A stretch of 64,000 nt of DNA from Sphagnum compactum (GCA_965153455.1 OZ234493.1:30370213-30434212), one strand, 5' to 3'. Counted from the first letter of the stretch, positions 36,875-51,440 are shown. The notes: a model not told the origin generated them from the letters alone. Numbers and translations: made by a program.

Positions 36875-39299
36875 GTATGCATGTTTCGGGCTTGAAATTG
36901 GACACCTTAGAGAACAGTACAAGCCTGAATCATCCATGATATGGGTTCAAAGTGTGTCTTGGCATCATCCATCTCTTTTGAGAAAAATATGGATCGGGTC
37001 AAGGGCAGACAAGGAGAAAAAAGAAGCAGGCAGTACATTTGTGCTTCTGTACTGCAATAACACAAGTACAAAACAATTTTGCAATAACAACTATGTGCAC
37101 ATATAATGTTTGGGGACAGTGTTTTTTTTTTCTTTTTGTCAATTTTGAAATGTAGCCAATTGCATGAAAACCATTGCAAAAAATGTTCCATAAAAAATCA
37201 CAATTTATGCTCACACATTATCTGTTGTTATCTTCAGGCAATTATACAAGTAGGGCGGGCCCAAATTTTTGAACAAGCACAATGGCCTGTATCTGGGATG
37301 CTCCATATTATAAAACCATCTTAGTGGTTTGCAACATCAGCAGTTGGCATTAAATTATGGTTGCAGGATCCAAGGGCAAAAGCCAAAAGGAGAGTCATGA
37401 GATTGGTTCAATAACATGGCATAACACCTCACTCCCTTTTTTTGCCCTCTTCAAATTTTCGTTGTTTGGAGATATACCATACTTACAATTGATGCTTAGC
37501 ACAAAATAATTCGCAAAAGGTCTAGCTGAGAAAAAAGAGAAAATTTTTTATTGATCTTTGTCGAAATTGTTGAAAATTGAAAACCATCAGGTTACTATTG
37601 CAAATGCACAACTCTTTTGCATATTTATTCATCAACTCTTGAAATTCTGGAAAATTAGATTTCAAATCGCCAAACAATGGTCTTCAAAAGTAAATAAATA
37701 TTTGGCAAAAAAGTGCCAAAAACATCAGTCATAGGTATGGTAATGTTACAAGTAGCATGGATCACAACCATTTGACACCTCTGGATACACATTCACCAAT
37801 CTCATAAGGATTTGGGTTTTGATTTGGGAAATATTTTGGAGTTTTTTTTTCCAAGTTCTTGATGATGTTCTGCCTGGTTACAAATGCAGTGGAGGATGTT
37901 GGTAACTACTGAGAACATCTTCGGTGCAAAATGCAACATGAAGAACATTCACTCAATGTGTAAATGTTGGCAAGAGATCTATCACCGAAAATATTGGATT
38001 TAGAGAACCAATGATAAGACTGTACTCCTGCTCATTCTGAGGCTATTGGACAACAATGAATTGGGCCTTGAGCAGGTCAATAATAATATGAAAGATTTTC
38101 TGGAGGATTATGTCAAGCACAACCAAGTACCTCTCCGCTTCATTATGTTGATATGTTTGCTTTAAGTTGTTATATTTTTGACGATTCAAAAACCGATTCA
38201 CTTACAACAACATAAAAATCCAAGCCCAAAACATAGAAAAATGAAAACATTTGCATATCAAAGAAAACAACAAAGCAATAACTATGCTTTGGAATCTCAA
38301 ATCATCAAAAGTGATTTGAGGTCACACGTTATGAGATTGTAGTTCCGACCTTTGTTCACAATTAAACTTGTTCAAAATTAACTAATTAATTTAACTAATC
38401 CAATTTATTCTTAACTAACTAAAATCTAACTGAACAGCTAAACTAACACACCTGACATTGTCTGTCCATCAGATCATGTTCTAAGAACATGTGTTACACA
38501 CCCTAGATGTCTTTGAGAATGTTGTGCACACTTATTTTGTACCGATTTCATGACAAGGAAGTGGTTGGCCTTTTGCTACTCAGAATAACTTTTGAGGAGT
38601 TTGCAGATGTGGATGAGATCTACAAGTCCCTTTTCACTTGATAAAATTGAAGCCCTGGAGAATTTGGATGCAGTTCCAATTGTGGCTCCTGGTATTATTG
38701 TCAAAGAGAAGGTACCTTCTTAGAACTTGCTTATTACTTCTTGATGGTAAGTAAACTGCATGTAGGTTGGAATTGGAGTAGTACTTATTTGCTTGTTCTG
38801 GCACATGAGGTGTAGTTCAGTAGCACAGTTTCAAATGTATTCCACTTGTAAATTCATCCAATTCTGTTGGTCAGATATATATTAGAGCTATAGAGACACT
38901 TGATTTATATACAATCTGCAATTTTTTTCCTTGATAATCATGCAGATGAAGCACAATTGAACTTCATTTCTAGGAGTGCAGAGACGTAGATGCAATCCAA
39001 GAAAAAGTGCACTTGTCTGAAACAGATACAAAACATCTCTTACTGCTGCATTGAGCTGAATTGATTTTGGCATTAATCAGCTGATATAAGTGTGTTGTTT
39101 ACTGAGCTTTAGCAATACCTGCTCAGATTCTATTGTCGCATGATGATGTTTTCCTCACACGGATCTTCTGGAAATTGATTTGCCATTCCCACATTGTTCT
39201 GTCACAATTGCTTCAAATGTCCAAGGAGTCTCATCTTAAGCCAGTAGGAGGGTTTTAAAAAGCCTGCTAGTAAGTCCAATGAACCAATTAAAAGACATC
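36875..39299. other. Intergenic DNA with two faint coding-like patches
   Basis: Mostly moderately AT-rich. At about 38000-38170 and 38560-38715 the plus strand reads like broken protein-coding DNA (DKTVLLLILRLLDNNELGLE; later DKIEALENLDAVPIVAPG), but I do not recognise the family and stops interrupt it. It may be an old gene or retrocopy remnant. Confidence 0.4.
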
Positions 39300-42200
39300 A
39301 CCAAACTCGGTCAAAAGTATATCTGCCCACCTTCTTTAAGCAGAGCACCAAGAGCACCAAACATTTAAACCATACACACAAGATACACAGCAGCTAGTAG
39401 GACCATACAGCACAGAGAGACCAGATCAACACAGCTGCAACACCTGCACACCAAAATTAAGAGAGTGAACTCATTAGCTCAAATGAAACTCTGGATTCAG
39501 TATTACATGCACTACAGACTAACTTTCTTGTGCATTTTTTCAAGTGCCAAACACATGTATCATTTGCCTCATAACAACACCTACCAGTCAAGTGAATTGT
39601 GCCAGAAAAGTTATCTTCACTTGTGACTTCATCCCAAATTGTCCTCCAGATCCAGAAAAAACAGTCCTGCATTAGCAATCAACCTGCTTCAAGAAATGCC
39701 TTCCCAGAGTCACAGCATTTGAAGATCACCATCTACATTTTGCATGACTATAAGTAACCAAAATGCAATCACTTGACAAGAAAAAAATTGAATATTCAGT
39801 TAAATTTGTACCTGATCTCATTATGATGACCATGTACTAGCAAGCTCCAGATGTACTTCCAACATATCTACATGCTTTTAGATAAACAGTAAAGACCACC
39901 ACCAAAACATCTTCCACTACAAACCCCTGAACTACGGGTTCAACCTCTAAACTACTGACAAAATTCCCCTTGGAACTTCAGTTTTCTGACAAAGCTGCCA
40001 TTTCTGCATATACTAATACTTATTCAATATATACCAATTGTTTCATCCAAATTGGCACAAAAGACATTGGCAGCACTGACCCCACTAAGGTGATTAAAAG
40101 TCAAACAGAAAACACTTGCTTGCATATGGATTTTTGAATATTTGACATCTCAATTTCTCAACTATATATGAGCCTAATGGAAAGAAAACAGGGTGAGAAT
40201 TATACACAAGGCAAGAAAATGTATAGGTCAGTACCCTCCAAGAGGTCACATGGAGTTGTAGATCCTGCTAAAGCAAGAAATTGGTGTGCATAAAAACAGT
40301 AGGCCTGACTGAGAGGTCACCTAGATATGTTTGCATGCCCAAGTATCTTTTCCAAAGAATGTCTGCTGTGTGGGAAAGATTTTTTTTCAAATGTAGCATT
40401 TGTTTGAAGTGCTGCATACAGTAGGTATAGCTCGTCCTATGGTATGCAGAAAGTTGAAAAAAAATACTTGGCAAGGAGGAAACAAACTTCTCAGATTGCT
40501 AGACCCCAAAACTGTAGAGCTCCATAACCACTGCATGGTTTGAAAGTAAGTACTGGGCAGAAAAAATGAATGCTGAAAGCAAAAAGCTGCAGATGAATAC
40601 CTCGCAGCACGTCACAGATGATTTCTTTGCAGATCAAGGCATGAGTCTTGAGGCACAGCTCCATCGACCAGTCAGTTTGACCAGAAACAAAAGAGTCAAC
40701 ATGCAGTACAAAATGGACTTCTTTTTAGTGCTTTTAAAAGAACTTTTTACCAGACAGTGATAGCCAAATGCCTCATGCAAGCAAAATTGTTGCCGCTGGG
40801 TTCAACGGTTGTACGCTGCATGCATGTTATTCCCGATTGCCCATATTTCTCTTGCATAAGTGGCACAATGAAGACTATGATCTGGTAAGAAGAAACACAA
40901 GAGAGGCATCTCATCTGTTGTTGGAACCTCCAGGCACCACTGTGTGAGTCTGTCTTCAGGAACATCATCATCATCGTTGGGTTCTTAAGATACTATGTTG
41001 TCAGAGATTTTGCCAGAACTCATGGACGTTCATGCTGAGAGCTTGCAAGACAACCTTGAGGACAGGACCACCAGATGTGTTAGAAAAGAGCACAATGACG
41101 AAAACTGCACCAGACAACCTTGGGAGGAATAAATCACCCCTCCCGACCACACAAAACCATTTCTCTTTATTTGAGGGGGGACCTGCCCCGTAAGCGCACC
41201 CATAAGGGCAAGGTCCCAGGACCCATACAGTCAACCTGGAACTTCTTTGTTTCCCATTTTGTGGCTGATCTGATACTTCAATACAACTGTTCTGCAAGTT
41301 GATAGCTTAGTTGCACGGTAAGCTAAGGAGTGATATTGCCATCAACCTCCCAGAAACAAGTATAATTTCCTTGCTCCTTGTTGTCCAGATTCCTGCAAGC
41401 CACCATCAGTCTTGTGTGAGTTGAAGAGAAAGACCTTATCCACTTCATACGTGGCAAGTAAGGCTGAAAAGCCAGCCATACCCTAGCTTGGAAGAACAAG
41501 GGTTTCTGCAAAAGCTGTGCATCCAGACGCCAATTCTCCGAAACGAAACAATAAGAATTTATCAGATGACAATAGAACACTTGCTCACAAGCGGTACACC
41601 ACCAGTCTACATCAAAACACGACACGATCCTTTGATCCCAACGGAAAACCAACCAAGACGGCAAAAGAAAACGAGAGAAAAGAAGAAGATAACAAGTCTA
41701 GAGACAGTAGCCGACAGATCCGCGACAACCGAAAGAAAGCCTCTAACGAAACATAACCCTAAGGAAGGAGCACACAACCGGGATGATCTTTTATCACCGA
41801 CACAGAACACCCGGAGAAAAGAAGGAAAAAGAAGAAAACAATACCTACCGACGAAAGAACGAACGAACAAGAAAGATGATCAGTACCGCTGCAAAACTCG
41901 ATCACGCACAACAATCACTCGCGTCGGAAGGAACTGCTCGAAATTCCAAAACGTTGATATCTTCTTTCCGCATTCAGAGATAGATCGGGGCCAAACGACC
42001 GAAGAACCTGCACTGCGGTAGCATCCGGAACCCAGAAACCAAAGACTACAAAAGTCCTTAATCAAATTGCAGGCGTTGCTGCGGATCTTATAGTAGAAGA
42101 ACGAAAGAAAGAAGGGCAGAAGAGAGAGAGAGACCGACAGAAGAAGGAATTCTCTCCGCAAAAGTCTTCAACACGCGTCGGCCGGCCTCCGACGACGACG

Positions 42201-42330
42201 CTGCGTCGGCCTTTGAGACGCCCGAAACGCGAGGCGACTGCAACCGACGCGACAACGAACAAGTGAAACTCTCGTCGGTAAAACACAAGATTACGTTCAC
42301 GCCGTTCGATCTCCATCTGACGGTGTGAAA
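39300..42330 (-). other. Candidate non-coding transcription unit with CpG-rich upstream end
   Basis: Composition across 39.3-41.5 kb is like the introns and leaders of the confirmed genes, not like the AT-rich deserts. At 41.5-42.33 kb it becomes strongly CpG-rich, especially 42160-42260, and then falls abruptly to AT-rich DNA. The same CpG-rich end marks the upstream side of the minus-strand DUF936 and reticulon genes here. The open frames in this stretch (for example 41323-41664 and 42062-42316 on the minus strand and 41488-42021 on the plus strand) have no domain and no family-like features. A long non-coding RNA, a gene with tiny exons or a dead gene are all possible. The orientation is inferred by analogy. 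Confidence 0.35.
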
Positions 42331-44309
42331 GCCTAGTGATCGTTCTCTACATTAGTAGTGCTTGTCGAACATTTGCTTTCTCTCCATGGAGATTAGTATG
42401 GATAGGCCGGTGAGCGAACACATAAGAATTGGGGGCTTTTCTGTTGTTAAACCTTCAACTGGGTTGGTATTCGAGTACAAAGAGAAGTTGTAGACAATTT
42501 GTGGGCACACCCATGGTCATTGAAATTGCCTCATTTGGTTAAGAATTGAGCAAGATATAGGCATCCAAAGTGGGGGAACCTTTTTTTGCTGTAGAAAAAT
42601 CCTTAACCAAACACATGCCAATTTTTTATGAGCAAAAACATTGCAACTTGTGAACAAAAGTATCTACACTTGACACATGGACAAGATTGCACCCTTGATC
42701 AAACTGGATGAATGCAATATTTGTGTGTTTCTTTCTGCAAAATTGTTCACCAAGCATCAACATTCAAGATTGAAATTTTCAAAAGGGTTTTGAAATCTTC
42801 AGTGACATGTGACAAATTGTTTGCATTAACCTAAAATTCTAAGCAAGCTAAGCACAGCCAAAGGTTTTGGTCAAATGCCTCGTGTGTTCCCACATCAAAC
42901 TTTAATGGGATTTTTAAAATTTCCATTAGTGTCACATTTTCCTCCTTTTGGGTCTAGTTGCTAAGACGTGCATTGCAAGCTTTGTTGGGCATAGGCAAAT
43001 GGTGAGATTTTTCTTCATGACCTTTTGATTGTTCTTTGTGATGCTTGAAATCTCGTTCATCATTGTTTTGGAAATCTTTCAAAAGTTCATTGTGAGTTTT
43101 TTGGTGTGCGTGTTGCAAGTTGAAAACATTGTGTATTGTTGCTAGTTGATTGTTGTGAGAATTCAATCATTTTTTTTGTGTTGCTGATTAAACCCTTGAA
43201 ATTCATCATGATTGATTGAATCGAAACCCTCCTTGCTTGCATGTTTTCCCTCTTTCTCAAAGGACATGGGAGCACCACATATGTGTGCACAATCTCTCTT
43301 ACTTTCTTTGAGTCAAACCTAGGCCAACCTCATCTAATGCTTACATATTTTTGAACTTTGTTACAATTCAAACTTGAGTCTTCTTAGCTTACTTTCTCTT
43401 TTGGTTGCAAAAAGAACTTGGATGTTTGCATGTTTATGAACTTGGTTGTACCCCTATTCACTAATGGTAATTATTGTTACATACTTACCTCCATGACTAG
43501 AGAATCAAAAGTTCATTTTGAAGTGAAACTCCAAGGAAAAAAAACTATTGGTGAGACAAATATATTTTAATCTAGCTAGCCCAATGGGCATTTTAATATT
43601 TTTAAAGTTATTAATGGTAAGTTGGGACTTTTTTTTTTGGTTTACTAGGGCATGAAGCTACTAGGATTAATTGACCATTGTTGGTTCTTTATTCAAATTC
43701 TTTAATGGTTAACTACTAGAATTCTCATTCTCTCTAATTGTTTTAATGTGTAATGTTCACTATTTCTTGTTATTTTTTTGGAGTTGATCAAGACTAAAGG
43801 AAGATAAGATGGAACTTTTGTAAATAAGCATGTAAGGCATTCAATGAAGGCTTCTGACCCATTTTTATTTTTATTTTTTTGCCTTTACATCTTGATGAAA
43901 TGAGAATACTTAGTTTGTTTAATGTAAAAGATTGTGCCTTTATTTTAATAGTTATTTTTCTCCCCCAAAAGGTTATTGGATAATAAATGTAGTTAAAGAA
44001 AACAACAACAGTTCTTTGGACATTAAATGATAATTGCAATATAGGGCAATAGTAACAACGAACAAAAATTCACAATGATGAAAGCAATCTACACCTTTTA
44101 ATATAGCATGCAACAAAATAGAAAAGAGAAGTAAGACAATAACTACCTTCTTAACATATCAATTAAAACATTTGTTGTGTTTTTCAAAGGTTTTGCTTTG
44201 TGTTTTTAAATGGTAGTTTTACTTGACCTTAAGTAGTCTCAAGTATGCATGTTTTCTTATGTTTTTATGTTTTTATACCTAGTAGCCTTCACGTAATGTG
44301 TATTTAGGA
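42331..44309. other. AT-rich desert, no gene seen
   Basis: A short 35-codon frame starts at 42386 just outside the CpG-rich block and is unsupported. The rest is AT-rich DNA without recognisable features. Confidence 0.5.
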
Positions 44310-45000
44310 TTGTCGTGTTTGCAACCTTAATAACCTTTTTTGGTTTGAAATTGTGTTTCTTTTTATTTTTATTTTTATTTTGGTCACAAGTTGAATTGAA
44401 ACATGGATGGTTCAAGAAATTTTTTTTTTTGTTGGTTATAGGTCAAATCCAAACTTTCTTGGTTCACAAATATTCTCTATGTGTGTTGGTTGTAATTCAA
44501 ACCTCTCCAATCATTCTTTCTTTATGTGTGTTTTCTTTTAAAACAAGTTGAACCTTCTAACACACGTGCATTCTATTTCTTAGTCTTTGGTCAAAGCCCT
44601 TTGATCACTTTCATTATGCTTGTGTTTTCTTTCAAGAACCAAGTTGAACCCAATGTTAGCTTTTATTTTCTTTTTATGCAAACACATTTTTTTTCTAATA
44701 TTGGTCACTAGTTAAACCATTTTGAACATTTTCTCTCTATTTGCATGTTCTTTTTCTAAAACTTGTTGAACCTCCCACGTGTGTTATTTATCTCTCTTAG
44801 TGCCTAATTGAACCCCTTTTATCACACACACACTTTCTATGTGTGCATTTTTTCAAAAAAGCAAATTAAACCCCCTACCAATCATATCATTTTTTATACG
44901 TGTGTTATTTCTTTCTCTTGGTGCTTAGTTGAACCCCCTTACTAGTTAATTTTCTTTCTTGGTTATTGGTTTAATATGTTGGATGAACTCCCTTTCCTTT
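44310..45000. repeat. Very degenerate repeat with GTTGAACC and TATGTGTG words
   Basis: The series (a)gttgaacc followed some tens of bases later by a tgtgtt/tgtgca-ttttct stretch recurs about seven times. Spacing is irregular (roughly 60-130 bp) and many substitutions have accumulated. It is probably an old minisatellite. Confidence 0.5.
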
Positions 45001-46819
45001 TGATCATGCCCTATCCATCATGCCCCCCTTCCACCCATGTTATTGTTTAATTTAAGTCAATTTTTACAAGCTTACTACAACATGGCTTCAAGCCTTTGTT
45101 GTTGTCACTATTTGTGTTATTGTTGTCATGCTAAGATAATTTACACCTTTATATGTTATTGGATGTGCCCTAAGCCTTCCTTAAAATTATGATGGAATTT
45201 GTCTCATGCCTCCCTGATTATAATTATAAACCAAGTTACATTGAAGTTTGCTTTTGTACGTTTTATAGCTAACCTTTGAACAACACAATCAACCACATTC
45301 AATGTTGCAACCACTCGCCTTGCCCTCTTCTCCTCCCCTCCTTTCCTTTTTCCTTCTTTGATTTTTTTGGTTACCTCCTTGTCCATAGTTTTCTATCACA
45401 TAATGCCCAAGTATTCATTACTTGTTACAACATGGGATTGATTATAATATGTTAATGGTTTTGTACCTAATTCCTTTCTTGCAAGCAAATGTGATAGGGA
45501 CAAAAAATTGTGAGTTTAACATAAAAATTCTTTAGTTGAAAATGCATAATTTTGGACTAGAAATGTTAGTTCACAAGCAACTTCACCAAGGTTAATGATT
45601 AATTCTATTGGTTTTGTTCATACTATGGCAACATAGTTTGTAGGCATTTCCATGTAGTATCTTAGTTCAAATTATGCATTCTCACCAACATTATTTCAAT
45701 AAACTTAATTATGATTGTTAAGTTCATTAATCCTCAACAACTCAATGAGCTCCCCATTGTTGATTATCATCAAATGCTTTTAAGTTATCATTATCTTCAT
45801 TTGATGTGCAAAATGTTGTGTGTGCATTGCTTAGTTCAGTCTTATCATCCAGTGCTTCAAGATTAAATCGTCAAATTCCTATAGCCTTGAACTCACTTTT
45901 AATGTTTTGATTGGACAATGATTTGTCAAGAACCTTATCTACCCAACAAGCAAATTCTATCTTATTTGGTTCATTATATTAATTTCTAACCATAACACTA
46001 TATTTTTCTCTTTTAAAGGTTGTTGTGAAAAAATATAAGAAACTCACATCAAAGGATTGCATGGCATGAAAAATATGTGAAAGTAATGTGCACATATCTA
46101 ATATAGAATATTGTGTTTGTTCTATTGCTTCCAAAGATACATGTAAACCATGACCATCAACTAATATATGATGATTGAATTGAAAGACACCACCTAGAAT
46201 TGATCTTTTGAAAATGAAAAAAACTCCTTAAATAGATGAAATATCATCCATGTTTTCTTTTCTATCATTACATGTCCCTTGTTTGTAATTCTTGATGTAA
46301 TCAATTTTTATCCTTTTTTCCTTTGAATATAATGTAAAACCTTAATGAAATTCCTCCTATAACATTCGCAACATAATTTATCACGAGCCATAGGAATTGT
46401 GTGTGTAGACCTATGATGAACCTTTTCTTTTCCAAAATTCTTGCCCTTGATTAGTGCCTTGCCTAAATCCATGTTTCATAAAAATTATAAATGTAAATTG
46501 CATCATACTTATGTTGAATGTGTAATGTTTGTGGGTTTAAGTAGAAGGATTTGCATGAGTTGCTAGTTAGTCCTAATGCCTTGCAAATGTCAAAACCTTT
46601 TGCAAAACAAATTATTTCTAAGTGCACACACTTAAACCCAAACCATCGTGATGAATTCCCAAGTACATGATCTTTAAATGGTGTAGGCCAAGTTCAAATA
46701 AGTTTTATCACCTTCAAATTTTGTTTGTAATGTTATAAATAATCCACATTATTGCATGTTTAGAATATAAGCAACAAGAATTTGATCCATTGGTTTTCAT
46801 TAAGGTGAAAATCAATTCA
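45001..46819. other. AT-rich desert, no gene seen
   Basis: No open frame of interest and no recognised repeat. The left border of the hAT copy that follows is eroded and could lie somewhat inside this span. Confidence 0.5.
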
Positions 46820-49800
46820 ATAATAACCTAGAAGGATATGAAAAAAACACTATTAGTTTTCAATTAAGCTTTAGGTAGGTGTTAGGTTTAGGTTTTAATT
46901 TTAGGCAATGTTGTTGCTCAATGGCAATGTGAAGCTTTTATTTTACGTTCTTGAATATAAACGAGTCCAAGATTTTGTGTGGCCCCACATTCCCTTGCTT
47001 CAATGTTCAACCGCTTTGGTCTTTCCTTGTTTCATTGTTCTTTTTTTTTGCTACTCTTTTATTTCATTGTTCCCTTCTTTTGTTATGCCTTTCTTTTGAT
47101 GTTTCCTCATGTCATTTTAAGTACCTTTTCTAGCTAACCCCCTTACTTCACTACTCCTTTGTTTCACTATTCTACATTTGGCTGCTTTCTGTGTCTAGAT
47201 TGGTATTCCCATTTTTAGGTGAATGCACGATCAATTGTCTCAATATCAGCAGAAATTACATTCCCTATAAGCCAATGCAAAAAATTTTAATATGATTCAA
47301 ATGGACATGGTTGTTACTTTAAAAAATATTTTTATTTATAATCTTTGAATAATACATGTTCAATCACATACAACCTTCCCAAATCTATGTGAAAACTTGT
47401 ATTTAATGTAGTTGATGTCATTTTTAAATTTGGAAATTCTAAAAGGAAAACCCACAAAGTCTAAATGAATAATGACCCATTCAAAACTTTTTTTAAAAAT
47501 GCTTTTGGGACAAAGAAATTGAAAAAAAATAAAAATTGCAACACATATGGACTTATGAAAATATGGTGAAATTTTAAATATTCAAAGGTCCCTAATTATT
47601 AAACAATTAAGGTTTTCAAAAAAATATTCTTCATATGAATTTATCATCTCGTATTACATCATATATTGAATCCTAATAACAAATTTAGAATGTGAATCAA
47701 ATATAAGTTTTTCCATTTTCTGATGGTTTAGTTAGACAACCAGTCCATATTTTTCAATTTCAAAAGTCCATTACTACTAACAAGTGAGTTTTTTATCAAT
47801 AAATAATCACATAATTATTTTCATAATGAAATTGTTAATGTAAATCCAACTCCCAATTAATAGATTTAAGGATATATTAATCACCATATGCATTTGAATA
47901 AAGGGTACCTAGAAAAAAAACACCATTTTGTCGCAATAGTGAGACACTCGATTGTGCATCTACCCCCTTCCCATCTTTCTTGCAAGTGTTGGAATTCAAG
48001 TTCTAAATCTTAGAGTTCAATCTAGTTTTATGTAAAAAGAAATATGGACTAGAATGCATTGTGTTGGTCATTTTATGTTGTAAATGATAATAACATTATT
48101 GATGGAAGAAAACTTTAGATCATGCATTGTGTGTTTTGTCACATTATTAATCCTATCCTTTTTAATCCAAGAACAAATTGAGAAAGGAAATTAGTTGTAT
48201 TAAAAAATTGGAATAACAAAATTGAAAAAACATGTGAATGCAGATCATATTTTGCTTGCAAATTTTTTTAAAGAAGTGACCATAGTATTGAAAGTTATAT
48301 TAGAAAGACAACCTACAAAATAGAGACTTAATGTGTGTAGCTTTGAAATATCAAAGGTTTTTGGTGAAAAAGATCCTTTAAAAAAAATGTTGAACAACAA
48401 AAAAAATTTCTACAAGACCTTGGCCTTTTGGTTATCAAAAATCACCTACCTATTCAATTTGTGAAGAGTACATGGTTGAAGCATCTTGTAATGCACTTAT
48501 GTCTAAAAGTTGTGCTTCTTTCAAGAAAATTGTTTTCACAAGAGGGTGTTTACTTGATTTGGTGGAAAAAAAATGAAACAAGAACATGTTTCGTGAAAAT
48601 TGAAAAAATGTTCTTATGCAATAACCAATTTTGACTCATGGATGTCAAAGGGAACACATATCGTAATAGGGCTATTTGAGGTAGATGAAACCATAGGTTA
48701 GGCCTTAGTAAGAAATTTAATTGAATTGTTGAATCAATATGGTTAAAATAAAATAAATTATTGCATATGTGAAGGGTGAAGGTGCAAATTTGAAGGCAAT
48801 GACATCAACATTAAAATTTGTGGTGAACTGTGAACTTCTTGGTTTTGAGGAAAAATTCCAAGGCACTTGCTTTGGCCATGCATTTTCCAAAGCAAGCTAG
48901 TATGGGACAACAAAAAAAAGTTTGCAAGAACATTATATATGTTTTTTTTATTAAGTTTGCCTAATATGATTTGTGAAAATGCATAACTTATCCAAATGTT
49001 TTTGGCAAAAGTAGATAGGAGTGGAAGAAGGCTTGTATTAAGTGTAAAATTCATCTAAAAAAGTTAAATATTCTTGTAAAAACAAGGTAATTTTCATAAA
49101 ATATTAGTTTATATTATGATTGTAAATTGATTTGTAGTATTTTCTTTGTTCTTTTAAAATATTACCATTTTCTTGAATATTTGCAAGTTTGCAAACAAAA
49201 TAATCTTGTTCCAAGAGGTTTTATTATTTCAAAAGGCCATTGTGTTATGTCATTATTGTTCATGTTTTTGGCCGAATTCTACCCTTTCTCATTTAACATA
49301 TTTCTTAAACAATTGTTGATTGCTTGCTTCAAGTTGTTATTGCTTGTAATTTGAACCAATCCAAAAATCATTGGTTGTTAATGGATGCTTTAAACTTTTT
49401 CATCACAATGAGTTTTAAGTTGAAGGAAGAAGTTGGAATTGCACTAGCTATAGACCAACTAATGAATGATGATTTTGGTATTGCCCTTGAATTATTTTTG
49501 CTTGACTTTAAAATTAAAAAGAATCCGTGTGCTATGTTTAACTTTTTCCTTTCATTTCTAAAAATATATGAAGAAGAAAAATTCATAACATGCTTTCATT
49601 GATGTTAAATCCACAATTTAAGAATCTTCATTTTCGTTTGTTGGTCATGAGCAAAACTTTTCAATTGTTGAAGATTATGATAGAGGATCTTTACATCCTA
49701 TGCTTTTGAAATGTTAATCATCACTTACGGCTTGTTGTGGATTGTGAAATTGGATCTATAGGCCAAATAATTGATGAAGACTATAACACGGATAATTTTT

Positions 49801-50532
49801 TAGATGATTGCTAACACAAGTGAATTAGTCAAAAGAATTGGTTAATAGAGAATCGTTAATTTTGAAAGATTTCAAGCATATGGTAAGGAGATTAAATGTT
49901 GCTTCCAATGGTGGCAAAATCATGAATCCATTTTCCCCATTCTTGGTTTTCTTGCTTGGCATGTACTAAAAATTGTTGGATTATAAATAGAAATTGAATT
50001 TTATTTTCTTAGTTAACATACTCACCAACCTTAGAAAACATCATTTATAATAAAAAAAACTTGGAAAATTTAATATTTGTTAACAAAAATTGGCCTAATG
50101 ACCCAAAAGTTGGTTGTAAATCTCCTTGAAATTTAGTAGAATTTATTGAAATAGATGAAACTTTTTTAAATAGTTAGAAGAATTTAAAGGTGAATTTGAA
50201 CAAGGTGAAATTTGAAATTAAAAACCTTGAATTTATGCACATTTCTCATGCTTTTGCAAGAATTTTCATTTTCATTTTTTTGAACTAAAAAATAACAGTT
50301 TTTTTTTAATAATCAAGTTGTGAAAATTGTATTTGGAAACCACTAGTTCAAAAATTAATGAGAATTGGCTTGATTGAAAACTTGCTGAATTTATTTTTTT
50401 TAAATTATGAATCCTTGAACGGTTTTCTAAACTTGGAACTTTATTTTTTTGAAAACCTGATATTTTTTCAAAATGGTTCTAAAACCCAAAATCGGTAGTT
50501 TTAATGAAAAAATGAGAATTGCCTAATACTAG
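46820..50532 (+). mobile_element. Decayed hAT-family transposon, copy A
   Basis: About 3.7 kb. Its left part (46845-47000) aligns with the reverse complement of copy B near 60960-61130, sharing ggatatgaaaaaaac, a gttgctcaat word and ttgaatataaacgag. Broken plus-strand frames follow: IKNHLPIQFVKSTWLKHLVM at about 48434, a decayed GEGANL box with FQGTCFGHAFSKA at about 48770-48900, and a C-terminal part around 49370-49790. These match hAT-like transposases of plants. The right end at 50514-50532 reads gagaattgcctaatactag, a decayed form of the CAGTG-type terminal repeat. Many stops and frameshifts make it inactive. The left end is not fixed. Confidence 0.72.
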
Positions 50533-51164
50533 TCTATACAATGTACCACATTGGAATTTGCAATTCATTGCTATGTTTGCACTCTTTTTAACTTATGGGA
50601 CAACTTGTGGAATAACTACAAATTGTTGTATTTAGCAATAATACACATACTAATTAAACTTTTCTTTGTAATATTTATCAATTTTGCACTCATCAGATTG
50701 GTGTTTTACTTTCACATTTATGCTTTCCTTTTCTTCTTGTGACCTTAATTATGATGCACCAAAAATTAAGAACTCTATGAAGTCTTAGAGGTCATCCTCT
50801 ATAATTTTGGGTAGGTTAGACATGCTTTGAGTAGTCACTTGAAAGGAGTGAATTCCTGTTAAATTTTGAACTTGGTTTTCTTTGTTCAAAGTTGTGATGC
50901 TTTAGTTTTGGTAGGAAATGCAAAGTGTGAGGATCTCCTTGCTAATCATTAAGATGTTCAATAGATTTGGATTGTAAGATCCCAATGCAACAATGTGTTT
51001 ATTGATACTTAGGCTTGATTTTTCCTTTTGTGCTTATGATATGAATGTGCATTGTAAGTTAAAGGTTTAAGGCATTTATGGTACTGTTGAATCCCTTTCA
51101 ATGTATATATTTCCTCCCATCACTAAACATTAACCCCACACAATGTTCTAAATCACACATTTTA
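50533..51164. other. AT-rich spacer, nothing recognised
   Basis: No gene or element could be supported between the hAT copy and the tandem repeat that follows. Confidence 0.5.
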
Positions 51165-51166
51165 CC

Positions 51167-51440
51167 AAACACTAAAATTTGATGTAATAGGATATGCCCA
51201 TATGTGTGTGCCATTCGTGTGCAATTTTATGTGCCATTATCCACCCTATCACCAAACATATATTTTAAACAAAATGTCAAATATTACTCCCATGGTTAAA
51301 CACTAGAATTTGATGTTCAAATATATGCCCCTAGAAGATTACATTTGTGTGCAATTTTATGTGCCCTTGTCCACCCTATCACTAAACACTTTATATAAAT
51401 TAATGTACACTTATTCCAAACAAATGTCAAATGTTACACC
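51167..51440. repeat. Tandem duplication, about 130-bp unit, two copies
   Basis: Each unit begins with aaacacta-aatttgatgt (51167 and 51298), then has gtgtgcaattttatgtgcc at 51217 and 51347. A tccaccctatcac-aaacac/t stretch follows, then a caaatgtcaaatgttac-like stretch. Confidence 0.85.

Noticed and set aside
41488-42021. A 177-codon plus-strand open frame
   Set aside because: It is very basic and low in hydrophobic residues, has no domain, and runs through CpG-rich DNA where long chance frames are common.
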